Below are positions 1 through 9,025 of a stretch of DNA of 47,575 nucleotides, in pieces (within the stretch, counting starts at the first letter, position 1; every line of letters begins with the position of its first letter). The notes beneath the pieces were generated by a model. That model had not been told where the DNA came from, did no database searches, and saw only the letters and a program-made list of their open reading frames with translations. This stretch comes from Psychrobacter sp. 4Bb (GTDB taxonomy: Bacteria; Pseudomonadota; Gammaproteobacteria; Pseudomonadales; Moraxellaceae), in NCBI RefSeq assembly GCF_002836735.1, contig NZ_PJAS01000066.1, positions 1 through 47,575 on the forward strand, read 5' to 3'. The position numbers were made by a program, and so were the translations under genes.

Positions 1-58
1 GTATCGCTGTAATTGATTGAATAACTATATAAATGTTATTTTCACTAAAGGGATTTAC

Positions 59-85
59 ATGAAAAAATAATCTTTAGTCGCAACG
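59..85 (+). other. Interrupted native start of the AGCS symporter
   Basis: An ATG at 59 follows a strong Shine-Dalgarno sequence (AAAGGGA, 47-53, spacing 5). The reading frame is Met-Lys-Lys-stop (TAA 68-70), then Ser-Leu-Val-Ala-Thr, and it runs in frame into the ATG at 86. The Met-Lys-Lys start joined to the hydrophobic run after it looks like the natural start of a signal peptide or first membrane segment. The TAA therefore reads as a nonsense change, or a sequencing error, at codon 4. The downstream ATG at 86 has no clear ribosome binding site. Confidence 0.7.
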
Positions 86-1594
86 ATGCTATTACTCAGC
101 ACGACTCTTGCGCAAGCAGCAGAACAATCAGGTTTAGCAGCATTTGGAGCAGGTCTCGATGGCTTTATGGCCAATATATTTGGCTGGTTCGTCGACCTTA
201 TTTTCTTTTCAGTACCTCTTGGAGACGTCAGCTTCCCCCTCATTGTGGGTTGGTTATTAGTTGCCGCACTCGTATTCACTTTTTACTTTGGATTTATTCA
301 GTTTCGTCAAATAGGCCTGTCTCTAGATATTGTCAGAGGCAAATATACCGATCCAAATCCCGCCAACAAAGAAGAAGGCGAGGTCAGCCATTTTCAAGCC
401 TTAGCTACTGCGTTATCAGGTACCGTTGGTCTTGGTAATATCGCAGGCGTTGGTGCAGCACTTGCTATTGGTGGACCTGGCGCTACCTTTTGGATGATTA
501 TGGTAGGCCTATTTGGTATGGCGACTAAGTTTGTAGAATGTACGCTAGGTGTCAAATACCGCACGGTACTACCATCTGGCGTTGTATCAGGTGGCCCTAT
601 GTACTATCTAAGCCGCGGCATGGCTGAACGTGGTATGGGCGGATTAGGTAAGTTTCTGGCTGTTGGTTTTGCACTCATGTGTATACTGGCGACCTTTGGT
701 GCTGGTAACATGTTTCAGGATAACCAGGCTTTCGCAGTCATGAGCTCTACTTTTAGCATTCCAACGGATTACAGTGTATTCTTTGGTATTGGCTTAGCAT
801 TTTTAGTCGGTATGGTTATCATTGGTGGCATGCCGCGCATCGCAACCGTTACCGAAAAAGTCGTACCTTTTATGGCCTTGTTGTACATTACTATGGCGGT
901 AATCGTACTGATTGCTAACTTTAATCATATCGGCGCTGCATTTAGCGAGATTTTCACGGGTGCCTTCACTGGTGCTGGTGTGGCTGGTGGCTTTATTGGT
1001 GCGTTGATTCAAGGTTTGAAACGTGCAACTTTCTCTAACGAAGCAGGTGTTGGTTCAGCCGCTATTGCTCACTCAGCGGTAAAAACCAAAGAGCCTGCTA
1101 CTGAAGGCCTAGTAGCGCTGTTAGAGCCTTTCATTGATACGGTTGTTATCTGTACGATGACGGCGCTTGTTATTACTATCTCTGGGGTGAACACTGCCGC
1201 AAACTTGCAAACCCAAGCGCTTACTGGTGTGGATCTAACCCGTGCGGCCTTTATGGAAACGGCGCCTATTTTCCAGTATTTCTTAGCTGTCGCGGTATTG
1301 TTGTTTGCTTTCTCAAAGATGATTTCATGGTCATATTATGGTCTAAAAGCTTGGACTTACCTCTTTGGTGAAGGCAAAGGCGGTGAGATGATATACAAAC
1401 TTATCTTCTTAATCTTCGTTGTTATCGGTACCATCGTACAGTTTAGCTTCGTTATCGACTTCTCAGATGCGGCTCTGTTCGCTATGGCAATCTTTAACAT
1501 CATCGGTCTGTACTTCTTGATGCCAATTGTGAAAAGAGAGGTTAATTCTTTCATAGCTCGTGTGAAAAGTGGTGAAATTAAAAAGTATAAATAA
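86..1594 (+). CDS. Alanine/glycine:cation symporter (AGCS family), start codon context damaged
   Basis: Integral membrane sodium- or proton-coupled importer of small neutral amino acids (alanine, glycine) in the inner membrane. The 502 residues are almost entirely hydrophobic segments. Family hallmarks are the glycine-rich SGTVGLGNIAGVGAAL stretch near residue 110 and FSNEAGVGSAAIAHS near residue 315. Length fits the family (about 450-540). The coordinates begin at the first ATG after the in-frame TAA at 68-70. The original start was probably 59, which would add a Lys-Lys charged N-terminus. The protein may be made poorly by reinitiation at 86, by read-through, or normally if the stop is a sequence error. 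An intrinsic terminator follows at 1634. The family is certain; the exact substrate and whether the gene is functional are not. Confidence 0.88.
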   Translation: MLLLSTTLAQAAEQSGLAAFGAGLDGFMANIFGWFVDLIFFSVPLGDVSFPLIVGWLLVAALVFTFYFGFIQFRQIGLSLDIVRGKYTDPNPANKEEGEVSHFQALATALSGTVGLGNIAGVGAALAIGGPGATFWMIMVGLFGMATKFVECTLGVKYRTVLPSGVVSGGPMYYLSRGMAERGMGGLGKFLAVGFALMCILATFGAGNMFQDNQAFAVMSSTFSIPTDYSVFFGIGLAFLVGMVIIGGMPRIATVTEKVVPFMALLYITMAVIVLIANFNHIGAAFSEIFTGAFTGAGVAGGFIGALIQGLKRATFSNEAGVGSAAIAHSAVKTKEPATEGLVALLEPFIDTVVICTMTALVITISGVNTAANLQTQALTGVDLTRAAFMETAPIFQYFLAVAVLLFAFSKMISWSYYGLKAWTYLFGEGKGGEMIYKLIFLIFVVIGTIVQFSFVIDFSDAALFAMAIFNIIGLYFLMPIVKREVNSFIARVKSGEIKKYK

Positions 1595-1633
1595 TGGATG
1601 TGATTGAACATTCTATTGTAACTTAATAATTAA

Positions 1634-1667
1634 AAAAGCCCGCCAAGATGATTCTTGGCGGGCTTTT
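1634..1667 (+). terminator. Intrinsic terminator after the AGCS gene
   Basis: GCCCGCCAAGA pairs with TCTTGGCGGGC around a short loop, flanked by A-run and T-run. Strong rho-independent hairpin, about 40 bases after the symporter stop. The flanking A and T runs would let it work on either strand. Confidence 0.88.
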
Positions 1668-1740
1668 CGATGGCTGGTATTTTCTAAATAGCTATTAAAC
1701 TTTAGGTAGAAGCGATCTGTAAAGAGTTGCCTATTTATAC

Positions 1741-1778
1741 AAAAAAACCGCTTAGCTTTTGTTAGGTGGTTTTTTTTC
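1741..1778. terminator. Second terminator between convergent AGCS and gltS genes
   Basis: AACCGCTTAGC (1746-1756) and GTTAGGTGGTT (1761-1771) form an 11-pair stem with several G-U pairs, between a run of seven A and a run of eight T. It folds best as plus-strand RNA. As minus-strand RNA it has three mismatches but still ends in a T run, so it may serve as the gltS terminator. Confidence 0.65.
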
Positions 1779-1812
1779 GTTGGATCAAGTTTTACTCTGT
1801 AACAGCATCAGC

Positions 1813-3087
1813 CTACATAAACGGCAGTTTAGTAAAAATCTGCAATATCGTGGCATTGACGATATCAACAAAGAACGCACCAACCATTGGCACGATTAGG
1901 AATGCTTTAGGTGAAGGCAAATAGCGATCGGTGACTGCCTGCATATTTGCAATTGCAGTCGGTGTCGCACCCATACCAAAACCACAATGCCCCGCTGATA
2001 ATACAGCCGCGTCGTAGTCTTTACCCATAATTTTAAAAGTAATCAGGTACACGTAGATAATCATAATGATGGTCTGTACGACCAATATGACTAGCACAGG
2101 GCCTGCCAAATCGGTCAATTGCCACAGTTTTAATGATAACAATGCCATCGCCAAAAATAGACTTAAAGACGCATTACCAAGTACATCAATTGAGCGGTCA
2201 AACATATCAAAATTGAAGACCATCGTTAGCACATTGCGAATGATAACACCACCTGCCAATGCCCATACGAAAGTAGGCAGCTCAAACCATGTACCTTCAG
2301 CAACGATGGCCATCACATCGGCAAAAGCCAAAGCACCTGCGAATAGTGCCAAGGTTTCGATAGTAGAAGAAGCGGTGATAAAGCGCATGCTATCAGGCCT
2401 TTCAAAGATATCTTTATTACTACCTGCAGACTCCTCATCGTGTTTGGTACTATATAACGACTGTGCACCAGCAACTTTTTCGATATCGCTAGGATCAGGG
2501 TTGGCTGGCGTTGGTTTTAGTCCAAGTCGGTTAATCAAGCGACGGGCAACAGGACCACCAACGATACCACCCGCGACCAAACCATAAGTAGCAACCGCGA
2601 TACCAAGCGTCGTCGCACCGACCACACCATAGTCTTGTTCTAGCGTGATGCCCCAAGCGCCTGCTGTACCATGACCACCTGTTAGAGCGATAGAACCTGT
2701 CACCAGACCGAGCAAAGGATCCAGTCCCAATGCACTTGCCATGGCCACACCCACGACATCCTGCAATACAATAAACACTGATACAACGATAGTAAAAATT
2801 AGTAATGGTGTGCCGCCTGCTTTTAGCCTACTAAAATCAGCGCTCAGACCGATGGAGGCAAAGAACATCAACATGGTGGCGGTCTGTAGTCCTTGATGAA
2901 AGTTAAAACTATATCCCCAAACCATATTGAGAGCATAGACAACAATCGCCGCGACCAGACCACCAGCAACCGGTTCTGGAATATTAAAGTCTTCTAAAAA
3001 CTTGACTCTTCGCACCAAAAACCGCCCAAGTAGCAGCACTAAGGTGGCCAATATCAGGGTGTAATAACCGTTTAAGGTAAGCTCCAT
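1813..3087 (-). CDS. gltS: Sodium/glutamate symporter GltS
   Basis: Inner-membrane Na+-dependent glutamate importer of the ESS family. The 424-residue protein opens with a hydrophobic segment and the FNIPEPVAGGLVAA motif near residue 35. It carries the pore-loop signature GGHGTAGAWG near residue 138 and a second conserved glycine-rich loop GHCGFGMGATPTAIANM near residue 366; the two form the inverted-repeat core of the family. It is about 20 residues longer than the E. coli protein, the extra length lying in a hydrophilic central loop (about 190-235). The start is supported by AAGGA seven bases upstream on the minus strand. A 19-bp inverted repeat lies just upstream (3115-3158). It converges on the AGCS symporter gene. 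Confidence 0.95.
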   Translation of the reverse strand: MELTLNGYYTLILATLVLLLGRFLVRRVKFLEDFNIPEPVAGGLVAAIVVYALNMVWGYSFNFHQGLQTATMLMFFASIGLSADFSRLKAGGTPLLIFTIVVSVFIVLQDVVGVAMASALGLDPLLGLVTGSIALTGGHGTAGAWGITLEQDYGVVGATTLGIAVATYGLVAGGIVGGPVARRLINRLGLKPTPANPDPSDIEKVAGAQSLYSTKHDEESAGSNKDIFERPDSMRFITASSTIETLALFAGALAFADVMAIVAEGTWFELPTFVWALAGGVIIRNVLTMVFNFDMFDRSIDVLGNASLSLFLAMALLSLKLWQLTDLAGPVLVILVVQTIIMIIYVYLITFKIMGKDYDAAVLSAGHCGFGMGATPTAIANMQAVTDRYLPSPKAFLIVPMVGAFFVDIVNATILQIFTKLPFM

Positions 3088-3114
3088 AGGTTAATCCTTT
3101 CTGTAAAATAAATT

Positions 3115-3158
3115 AACCTGAATTCGGGATAAATATGGCTTTATCTCGAATTCAGGTT
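3115..3158. repeat. 19-bp inverted repeat in the gltS leader
   Basis: Arms at 3115-3133 and 3140-3158 match at 18 of 19 positions around a 6-base loop; each arm contains GAATTC. On the minus strand it lies after the barstar gene and about 28 bases before gltS, followed by a T-rich stretch. It could be the terminator of the RNase/barstar unit, an attenuator in the gltS leader, or an extragenic palindromic repeat. There is no long T run. Confidence 0.75.
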
Positions 3159-3225
3159 TCTATGATGACGAATAATTATCGGTGACTATCGGCGGTCAAG
3201 CTTGCAATATATAGGCTTTTAACGA

Positions 3226-3675
3226 CTAAATCTCTAACGCATAAGCTTCATCCTCAGATGGCACGATGACCCACAATTGTGGTTTGCCAAATTCTCTAAA
3301 GGCATCCTCAATGATGCTTTTAAAGACATTGAAGTCCTCAGTGTTTATCCTTTTGACGTCTGTTAAATCCAGCCTTAAATGAACTGCTTCACTGTCTGTT
3401 AGACAATCCCATGCACTGTCCCAGTTGTGCGAAAAATAACTAGGAAAGTCACAGGCCTTGGCCAAACTCGTCAATAGCTCAGTTTTTTCGAGCGTGTCAC
3501 CGACGGCTATAGTAACAGCCTGCGCAGGAATGCTAGTACCCAGTGCTGTACCGTTTTGGTTAATGTGGTCTTGATTAACATGGCTTTGATTAACGTAGTG
3601 GATGGCTTGGTTCACACTTTCTCGATTCATATCGGCTTGGTTCGTATTCGTTTGTTTCATATCAGCTCTTTTCAT
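3226..3675 (-). CDS. Barstar-family ribonuclease inhibitor
   Basis: Probable cytoplasmic inhibitor of the RNase encoded immediately upstream. The C-terminal 90 residues match barstar: FPSYFSHNWDSAWDCLTD carries the Asp/Trp/Asp positions that plug the active site in the barnase complex, followed by the beta-strand/helix pattern of the fold. There is no signal peptide or membrane segment. I chose the ATG at 3675 because it lies one base after the stop of the RNase gene (TAA-T-ATG), ideal for translational coupling. A longer frame begins at 3708 and would overlap the RNase gene. The first 40 or so residues are an Asn/Gln-rich tail with five-residue repeats (VNQSH, VNQDH, INQNG) not found in classical barstars. 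Barstar assignment is strong; specificity for the neighbour is inferred from pairing. Confidence 0.9.
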   Translation of the reverse strand: MKRADMKQTNTNQADMNRESVNQAIHYVNQSHVNQDHINQNGTALGTSIPAQAVTIAVGDTLEKTELLTSLAKACDFPSYFSHNWDSAWDCLTDSEAVHLRLDLTDVKRINTEDFNVFKSIIEDAFREFGKPQLWVIVPSEDEAYALEI

Positions 3676-3676
3676 A

Positions 3677-4429
3677 TTAAGGCACCTGTAGTCTTTGGAA
3701 ACTATCATAGTGATCGACAGTCAAGTAATAGACAGTAGGTGGGTTGCCACCTGTGACGATACGCCGTGCGCCGCGATGAGAGACACCAGGGGTGGGCACG
3801 GTATATTCGCGATAGTAGCCTTGTGACTGGGCGGGTAGTCTGCCTTCACGGTTATAAAACGTCGTGCCATCTTTATTTGGGTAAGGAAACGGGCCGCCTT
3901 GCTGAATAAGCGCAATCGTATTATCGACCTGTGCGTCACCTGTTATTCCTGATACTGCGGCCTGACTCGTATTATTAGTGACGTCCTGCGATACCGTTGT
4001 CGACTCGATGCTATCAGCAAACAATGTCGAATTTAAATCGCCAAAGAAATAGAAAGCGACGGCGATGATAGCGATGAGGCTAAATAGCGTAGAGCCTAAG
4101 CTTTTTTTATTGGGTCTACTATTGTGACAGCTACGATTTGAGTTACGAGTGCGTTGATTGCTATTTCTATTAGCGTTAGTAGGGGTATAGCTTGGAACAT
4201 CTGATGCAGTATCTTGGTCAAGGCTCAATGAAGACGAGGTCACTTCAGTGGCTCTCAATTGATTTTTGTCGTTACGGGCACTGTTAAAATAGACACTTTG
4301 TCCAACCGTTATAGGCTTCGCCAGTCTTGCTTTGCTAATATGAAAGAACACATCTTCACTTTGATTATCTACATCGATAAAGCCATAGCCTTTATCTTCA
4401 TTCCAGTGCTTAATCTTGCCACTTTGCAT
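3677..4429 (-). CDS. Cold-shock domain / transmembrane / guanyl-specific RNase fusion protein
   Basis: A 250-residue three-part protein. Residues 1-64 are a CspA-type cold-shock domain with both RNA-binding motifs, KGYGFIDV (13-20) and DVFFHIS (26-32). Residues 70-110 are a polar linker rich in Asn, Arg and Ser. Residues 112-129 form one transmembrane segment preceded by Lys/Arg, predicting N-inside, C-outside. Residues 165-250 match RNase Sa/barnase-type guanyl-specific ribonucleases: GGPFPYPNKDG, FYNREGRLP (guanine-binding Asn193 and Glu195), GYYREYTVPTPG (general base Glu208), GARRI (Arg223) and VDHY (general acid His240). All expected catalytic residues are present. The RNase domain would face the periplasm or be released. 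The barstar gene follows directly. AGGGAG lies upstream of the ATG. Function as toxin, scavenging nuclease or RNA-turnover enzyme is not decided by sequence. Confidence 0.9.
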   Translation of the reverse strand: MQSGKIKHWNEDKGYGFIDVDNQSEDVFFHISKARLAKPITVGQSVYFNSARNDKNQLRATEVTSSSLSLDQDTASDVPSYTPTNANRNSNQRTRNSNRSCHNSRPNKKSLGSTLFSLIAIIAVAFYFFGDLNSTLFADSIESTTVSQDVTNNTSQAAVSGITGDAQVDNTIALIQQGGPFPYPNKDGTTFYNREGRLPAQSQGYYREYTVPTPGVSHRGARRIVTGGNPPTVYYLTVDHYDSFQRLQVP

Positions 4430-4488
4430 GGTTGTACCGCTCCCTATAATTTAAATGCCTTAACTAAAATACTTATGATGCAAACGAA

Positions 4489-4516
4489 GAAACGCCAGCA
4501 TAATTGCTGACGTTTC
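4489..4516 (-). terminator. Probable proA terminator
   Basis: GAAACGCCAGCA and TGCTGACGTTTC form a 12-pair stem with one wobble around a 4-base loop. On the minus strand it lies just after proA and is followed by TTCGTTTG, a modest T-rich tail. Confidence 0.6.
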
Positions 4517-4550
4517 TGATTATTTGTTTCGATAGTCGATGCTAGTATGA

Positions 4551-5852
4551 TTAAGCACGGGTTTCGCCGTGACCATAAACGATCCATTTTTGCGAAGTCA
4601 GACCTTCGAGACCGACAGGGCCACGTGCATGGATTTTGTCTGTTGAGATACCAATTTCAGCACCGAGACCGTATTCAAAACCATCAGCAAAACGGCTAGA
4701 GGCGTTAATCATTACGCTGGCCGAGTCCACTTCACGGATGAAGCGCTGCGACTTGGTATAGTTATCAGTGATGATGACATCAGTATGATGACTGCCGTGC
4801 GTATTGATATGCTCAATCGCTTCATCAATACCTGAGACCACTTTTACCGCTAGGATAGGAGCTAAATATTCAGTATCCCAATCCTCAGAAGTGGCAGCTG
4901 ATAGATGACCTTCAAGCTTAGCGTTTTCATTTAGGATAGCTTGTGACTTGTCATCAAGGCGTAGTTGCATTGCGTCATCGGCAGCAACGATGGCTTCTGC
5001 AATTTTAGGCAATAGCTCATCTGCGACTGCTTCATCGACCAGTAACGTCTCCATCGTATTACAAGTGCCGTAGCGATGTGTTTTGGCATTGACACTGACT
5101 TTAATCGCAATCTCAGCGTCCGCATCACTATCAATAAAGGTATGGCAATTACCGTCTAAATGCTTAATCACAGGTACTTTGGCATCGTTGCTGATACGCG
5201 CAATCAAACCTTTACCACCACGTGGCACGATGACATCGACATATTCAGTCATAGTAATCAGCTCACCAACGGCTGCACGATCGGTCGTCTGTAGTACTTG
5301 CACGCTATGTTCCGATAGATCAGTATGGCTAAGACCTTTAATGATGCATTTGGCAATGGCTTGGTTAGACTCAAATGCTTCAGAACCACCGCGCAAGATA
5401 ATGGCGTTACCTGATTTGAGTGCCAGTGAGGCAGCCTCTAATGTTACGTTAGGACGCGACTCATAAATCATACCGACCACACCAAGCGGCACCCGCATTT
5501 TGCCCAAATGAATACCTGATGGCTGATAGGTCATGTCAGTGACTTCACCGATTGGGTCAGGAAGGCCAGCGACGTCTTTAAGACCTTGTAGCATACCGTT
5601 AAAACGTGCTTCGTTTAGCTCCAAGCGGTCGAGGAGTGCGCTATCAAGATTGTTTTTTTGACCGTAGTCCATATCGATTTTATTTGCAGCCAAGATGTCT
5701 TGTTTGGCATTGACCAGCTCATCATGAATGGCCAAAAGTGCTGAATTTTTATCGCCAGTGTTGGCAGCAGCCAGCGCGCGAGAAGCCGCTCGTGCTTGCT
5801 TGCCGACAGACTGCATATAGGTCGTAATATCCGTAGTATTCGATTGACTCAT
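4551..5852 (-). CDS. proA: Gamma-glutamyl phosphate reductase ProA
   Basis: Second enzyme of proline biosynthesis: NADPH-dependent reduction of gamma-glutamyl phosphate to glutamate-5-semialdehyde in the cytoplasm. The 433-residue sequence is collinear with the family (about 415-420) apart from a slightly longer N-terminus. The catalytic cysteine is Cys264 in [12 protein letters not shown]. Nucleotide-binding and substrate regions are seen at [17 protein letters not shown] (about 121-137) and the C-terminal [17 protein letters not shown]. The start has AAGGA upstream on the minus strand. No proB lies beside it, so the pathway is split in this genome. A hairpin terminator follows at 4489-4516. 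Confidence 0.97.
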   Translation of the reverse strand: MSQSNTTDITTYMQSVGKQARAASRALAAANTGDKNSALLAIHDELVNAKQDILAANKIDMDYGQKNNLDSALLDRLELNEARFNGMLQGLKDVAGLPDPIGEVTDMTYQPSGIHLGKMRVPLGVVGMIYESRPNVTLEAASLALKSGNAIILRGGSEAFESNQAIAKCIIKGLSHTDLSEHSVQVLQTTDRAAVGELITMTEYVDVIVPRGGKGLIARISNDAKVPVIKHLDGNCHTFIDSDADAEIAIKVSVNAKTHRYGTCNTMETLLVDEAVADELLPKIAEAIVAADDAMQLRLDDKSQAILNENAKLEGHLSAATSEDWDTEYLAPILAVKVVSGIDEAIEHINTHGSHHTDVIITDNYTKSQRFIREVDSASVMINASSRFADGFEYGLGAEIGISTDKIHARGPVGLEGLTSQKWIVYGHGETRA

Positions 5853-6283
5853 AAATTATTTTCCTTATGTGATACAAGTTTTTTATAACTAAAAGCGCCC
5901 AATTTTATATAGGTAAAAGTACCTAAAAAGGCGAAAAATGTCGCAAAAAAAGAAGTTTTGAATGCCTACTGAAATAGCGATAGGTCATTATGCTATTTAA
6001 CATAGAGCAGATTGAGACGATAGTAAAGATGATTTTGTGAACAGAATCCGCTTTGCAACGCTCTTGTAAGGGCTTATTCAAAGTAATATTGTTCATGCTA
6101 AGCGGTATTTATTTAAGATAATCGCATTATCAGTACTACACTATATCTTTACGTGTTTTTAACAGAATTGCGCTGTAAATACTAAGGTAGCTGCGAGATA
6201 TCCTCAGTATAGTAAGCATTAAAACAGCAAGGCTATCAGTAGATAGTACTTAATCTTATTGTGATGAATGATGGAGAACGAAC
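5853..6283. other. 431-bp intergenic region between proA and the small lipoprotein gene
   Basis: Divergent promoter region: proA leaves to the left and the lipoprotein gene to the right. It is AT-rich. The only structure seen is an imperfect 9-bp inverted repeat (6179-6187 with 6202-6210) about 75 bases before the lipoprotein start. No coding frame or convincing promoter was identified. Confidence 0.5.
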
Positions 6284-6589
6284 ATGGCTACGAAAAATAC
6301 AACTTATAAAAACTGGTTAACGGTTGGCTTGGTAGCAGGCGCTCTGGCATTAGGTGCTTGTAGCAAAAAAGACGAGACACCGATGGAAACTGACGCTGAT
6401 ACTACTGTAGACGCTCAAACCTCTGTAGAAGAAAGTGCGACAGCGAGTGACAATGATGATGTGGCCGTGGCTAGTGCCGATGATGAGGGTATGGACGTTA
6501 CCAATAACGATGATGTGGCAGTGGCGACAGCAGAAGATGCGGATATGATGGACGGTACTGAAGATTCAGAACATGTATCGACGTACTAA
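6284..6589 (+). CDS. Small acidic lipoprotein of unknown function
   Basis: A 101-residue protein with an N-terminal signal (positively charged start, hydrophobic residues 12-22) ending in a lipobox, LGAC with Cys26, so it should be lipidated and membrane anchored. The mature part is strongly acidic (Asp, Glu, Ala, Thr, Val) with few hydrophobic residues and looks disordered. The seven-residue block NDDVAVA occurs twice (about 56-62 and 75-81), each followed by another short acidic stretch, indicating an internal duplication. GGAGAACGAAC precedes the ATG. No family is recognised. A terminator lies downstream at 6699. Confidence 0.8.
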   Translation: MATKNTTYKNWLTVGLVAGALALGACSKKDETPMETDADTTVDAQTSVEESATASDNDDVAVASADDEGMDVTNNDDVAVATAEDADMMDGTEDSEHVSTY

Positions 6590-6639
6590 TTGCATACTAT
6601 AGAATGCACTAGCTACATATTAAATGTACTAAGCACATA
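6581..6639 (+). repeat. Three imperfect 16-bp direct repeats at the lipoprotein gene end
   Basis: Related 16-mers begin at 6581 (ACGTACTAATTGCATA), 6604 (ATGCACTAGCTACATA) and 6624 (ATGTACTAAGCACATA). The first includes the last codons and stop of the lipoprotein gene. The period is about 20-23 bases. Function unknown. Confidence 0.5.
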
Positions 6640-6698
6640 CTATAAATAGGCAGTTATCAGATAACACAACGCCTCGTATTCTAAAGTGATAAAATAAA

Positions 6699-6731
6699 GC
6701 CCAGAGCGATAAATGCAGTCTGGGCCTTTTT
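6699..6731 (+). terminator. Intrinsic terminator after the small lipoprotein gene
   Basis: GCCCAGA (6699-6705) pairs with TCTGGGC (6719-6725), followed by CTTTTT. Plus-strand hairpin with T tract. Confidence 0.8.
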
Positions 6732-6853
6732 GTATTCGTAGTTTGTTAGAAGCTGATTAACCCGTTGGTTAAATACAATATTTGCCTTTTTACTGCGTAA
6801 TAAGAGACAATATGGCATTTTTCTCTTTGCCTCATCAGGCATATTACGATAAT

Positions 6854-6865
6854 GCATCTAGATGC
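6854..6865. promoter_or_regulatory. 12-bp perfect palindrome, candidate operator before the ABC transporter
   Basis: GCATCTAGATGC lies about 70 bases before the ATPase gene and next to a TATA-rich stretch (6871-6890). The position suits a repressor or activator site. The rest of 6732-6937 shows no coding frame. Confidence 0.3.
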
Positions 6866-6937
6866 TTGTACTATATATAGATATAGCTCTTATTTTATTC
6901 GTGTTTTCACTCATATTTATTGGAAGTCTGCTGAACC

Positions 6938-7735
6938 ATGCTTGATACTGCAAAAAACCCGACTCGGCCTATCGCCCTAGACTTACAAGACATCCATAAA
7001 AGCTACGGCTCATTAGAGGTATTAAAAGGGGTGTCCCTGACTGCCTATGATGGCGATGTTATCTCTATTTTGGGCTCATCTGGCTCAGGTAAGTCGACGT
7101 TGCTGCGTTGTATTAATCTTCTAGAAAATCCCAATCATGGTCGTATCTTGATCGGTAACGAAGAGCTGATGCTAAAGCCTGCTAAATCAGGTGAGTTACA
7201 AGCAGCAGACGTGAAGCAGCTAGAAAGCCTGCGCGCTCGTGTGGGGTTTGTCTTTCAGAACTTTAATCTATGGCCGCATAAGACCATTCTACAAAACATC
7301 ATCGAAGGGCCAACGCAGGTCTTAAAGATTAAAAAAGACCAAGCGATTAGCGATGCGGAAAAGCTGCTTGATAAAGTAGGCCTGCTCGACAAAAAAGACG
7401 CTTATCCAGCGAACTTATCTGGTGGTCAGCGTCAGCGTGTCGCAATCGCCCGTGCGCTTGCTATGCAGCCACAAGTCCTATTGTTTGATGAACCAACCTC
7501 TGCGCTAGATCCTGAACTGGTCAACGAAGTGCTTGCGGTAATGCGCGAGCTAGCAGAAGAAGGACGTACGATGCTTATCGTTACTCACGAAATGCGCTTT
7601 GCCCGTGAAGTATCAAGCAAAGTCGTCTTCTTACATCAAGGCGTGGTTGAAGAAATTGGCACACCTGAGCAAGTCTTTGATAACCCTACCTCTGAGCGCG
7701 TCAAAGACTTTATGGCATCACATCGTCCTACTTAG
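6938..7735 (+). CDS. Polar amino acid ABC transporter, ATP-binding protein
   Basis: Cytoplasmic ATPase subunit powering a basic/polar amino-acid importer (HisP/ArtP/GlnQ type). The 265 residues contain the Walker A loop GSSGSGKST (46-54), a Q-loop FQNFNLWPH, the ABC signature LSGGQRQRV (160-168), Walker B LLFDEP (181-186) and the switch histidine in VTHEM. Length fits the family. It opens a cluster with three binding lipoproteins and two permeases on the same strand. The roughly 340-base gap after it holds a hairpin and a possible promoter, so the later genes may be expressed at a different level. Substrate is inferred from the partner proteins, which resemble lysine/arginine/ornithine/histidine systems. 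Confidence 0.93.
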   Translation: MLDTAKNPTRPIALDLQDIHKSYGSLEVLKGVSLTAYDGDVISILGSSGSGKSTLLRCINLLENPNHGRILIGNEELMLKPAKSGELQAADVKQLESLRARVGFVFQNFNLWPHKTILQNIIEGPTQVLKIKKDQAISDAEKLLDKVGLLDKKDAYPANLSGGQRQRVAIARALAMQPQVLLFDEPTSALDPELVNEVLAVMRELAEEGRTMLIVTHEMRFAREVSSKVVFLHQGVVEEIGTPEQVFDNPTSERVKDFMASHRPT

Positions 7736-7778
7736 TTATTAATTATTAGTTTTTTGCTTAATATCATGTCCAATACAG

Positions 7779-7803
7779 ATGGTGGCAACACGCTTGTCAC
7801 CAT
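7779..7803 (+). terminator. Stem-loop between the ATPase gene and the binding-protein genes
   Basis: ATGGTGGCAA (7779-7788) pairs fully with TTGTCACCAT (7794-7803), one G-U pair, around a 5-base loop. Only three T follow, so it may be a weak terminator or an mRNA-stabilising hairpin like those between his/mal transporter genes. Confidence 0.5.
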
Positions 7804-7843
7804 TTGCCCTGCCAAATGTAAAATCACTGTAACGTAACCATTG

Positions 7844-7871
7844 TTGACTGTTTATTGCCCAATGATAACTA
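7844..7871 (+). promoter_or_regulatory. Possible internal promoter before the first binding-protein gene
   Basis: TTGACT (7844-7849) and TAACTA (7866-7871) are spaced by 16 bases. The fit is moderate. It would allow separate, higher expression of the binding lipoproteins. The remaining part of 7736-8072 shows nothing else convincing. Confidence 0.35.
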
Positions 7872-8072
7872 TGAGTATGCAAAACGTTTGTTTTTGATAT
7901 TTTACTCAGGTATTATCAAAAGGTTTATAGGCCGTCACGTCTCGTGGCTGTCTGTTATTCTGCTATCTATATTGCTTGTCTGGCAGGGACGTCAGAGAAA
8001 AAAATATCAGAACCCTAAGTCAGAAAATCCTGTCAAAAACTTATGTAAAACCCATCAGAATTTAAGGAACGT

Positions 8073-8873
8073 ATGATGTCGAATTCTCGCCTATTGTGGT
8101 CATCAATGACCGTTACTGCTGCATTGATGTTGAGCGCTTGTAGCCAACCTGCCGATGAAACTACCGATACCAACGCTGACGCCCCTGCAGCAGAAACCAC
8201 TGGTAAAACCATTCGTATTGCTACCGAAGGCGCTTACCCTCCATTCAACTACACCAACGCCGACGGCAGTTTGGCAGGTTTTGATATCGATGTTGCCAAT
8301 GCCTTGTGTGATCAAATGCAAGCTAAGTGTGAAATCGTTGCACAGGACTGGGACGGTATTATCCCTGGTTTATTGGCGCAGAAATATGATGCGGTGATTG
8401 CAGGTATGTCTATCACCGCTGAGCGTCAAGAAAAAGTTGATTTCAGCGAGCCGTACTTTGCCAATACGATGGTATGGTTGACCAATACGGATGGTGGTTT
8501 TGATCCTATGACGATTAAAGATGCAACGCTTGGTGGTCAACGTTCTACTACGCCAGGTGCTTATCTACAGGATAACTACGAAGGCAAAGAAGGCAACACA
8601 GTTCAGTTGTATGACAACTATGACAATGCCTATCTAGATCTAAAATCTGGTCGTAGCGATGCCGTATTGGCTGAAAAAGTTTCTGCCAAATCATGGTTAG
8701 CAGAAAACGCAGCGGGCTTCGGTATCGTTGGTGATGAAATTGATAACGATGACAATATTGCCATTGCTGTACGTAAAGGTGACTCACTCAAAGCTGACTT
8801 TGACAAAGCATTGAGCGAGATCCGTAGTAACGGTGAGCTTGCACGTCTTGAGCAAATGAACTTTGGTCAATAA
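8073..8873 (+). CDS. Amino acid-binding lipoprotein 1 (family 3 solute-binding protein)
   Basis: Periplasmic, lipid-anchored binding protein of the ABC importer. Residues 1-22 are a signal peptide with lipobox LSAC (Cys23), followed by an acidic, Ala/Thr-rich linker. The mature domain begins at TIRIATEGAYPPFNY and has the family-3 signature GFDIDVANALCDQM, then DWDGIIPGL, AGMSITAERQ and FSEPYF, as in HisJ/ArgT/ArtJ. Two Cys (in ALCDQ and KCEIV) match the disulphide found in lysine/arginine/ornithine binding proteins. AAGGA lies five bases upstream of ATG-ATG. It is the first of three tandem paralogues sharing these motifs. Exact ligand is unknown; basic amino acids are most likely. Confidence 0.93.
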   Translation: MMSNSRLLWSSMTVTAALMLSACSQPADETTDTNADAPAAETTGKTIRIATEGAYPPFNYTNADGSLAGFDIDVANALCDQMQAKCEIVAQDWDGIIPGLLAQKYDAVIAGMSITAERQEKVDFSEPYFANTMVWLTNTDGGFDPMTIKDATLGGQRSTTPGAYLQDNYEGKEGNTVQLYDNYDNAYLDLKSGRSDAVLAEKVSAKSWLAENAAGFGIVGDEIDNDDNIAIAVRKGDSLKADFDKALSEIRSNGELARLEQMNFGQ

Positions 8874-9025
8874 TGACTCACTGAAGATTTATGCTTAGAA
8901 CAAGTAACGTTTGATGCGAGTAATGCTTAAAACCAAGCATGTTTCAAATAAACGGTGTTTATAAGCATAAATCAGCAAGCAGTGATTGACGATACAGCTG
9001 GTAAATATATTAAGGAATAAAACTT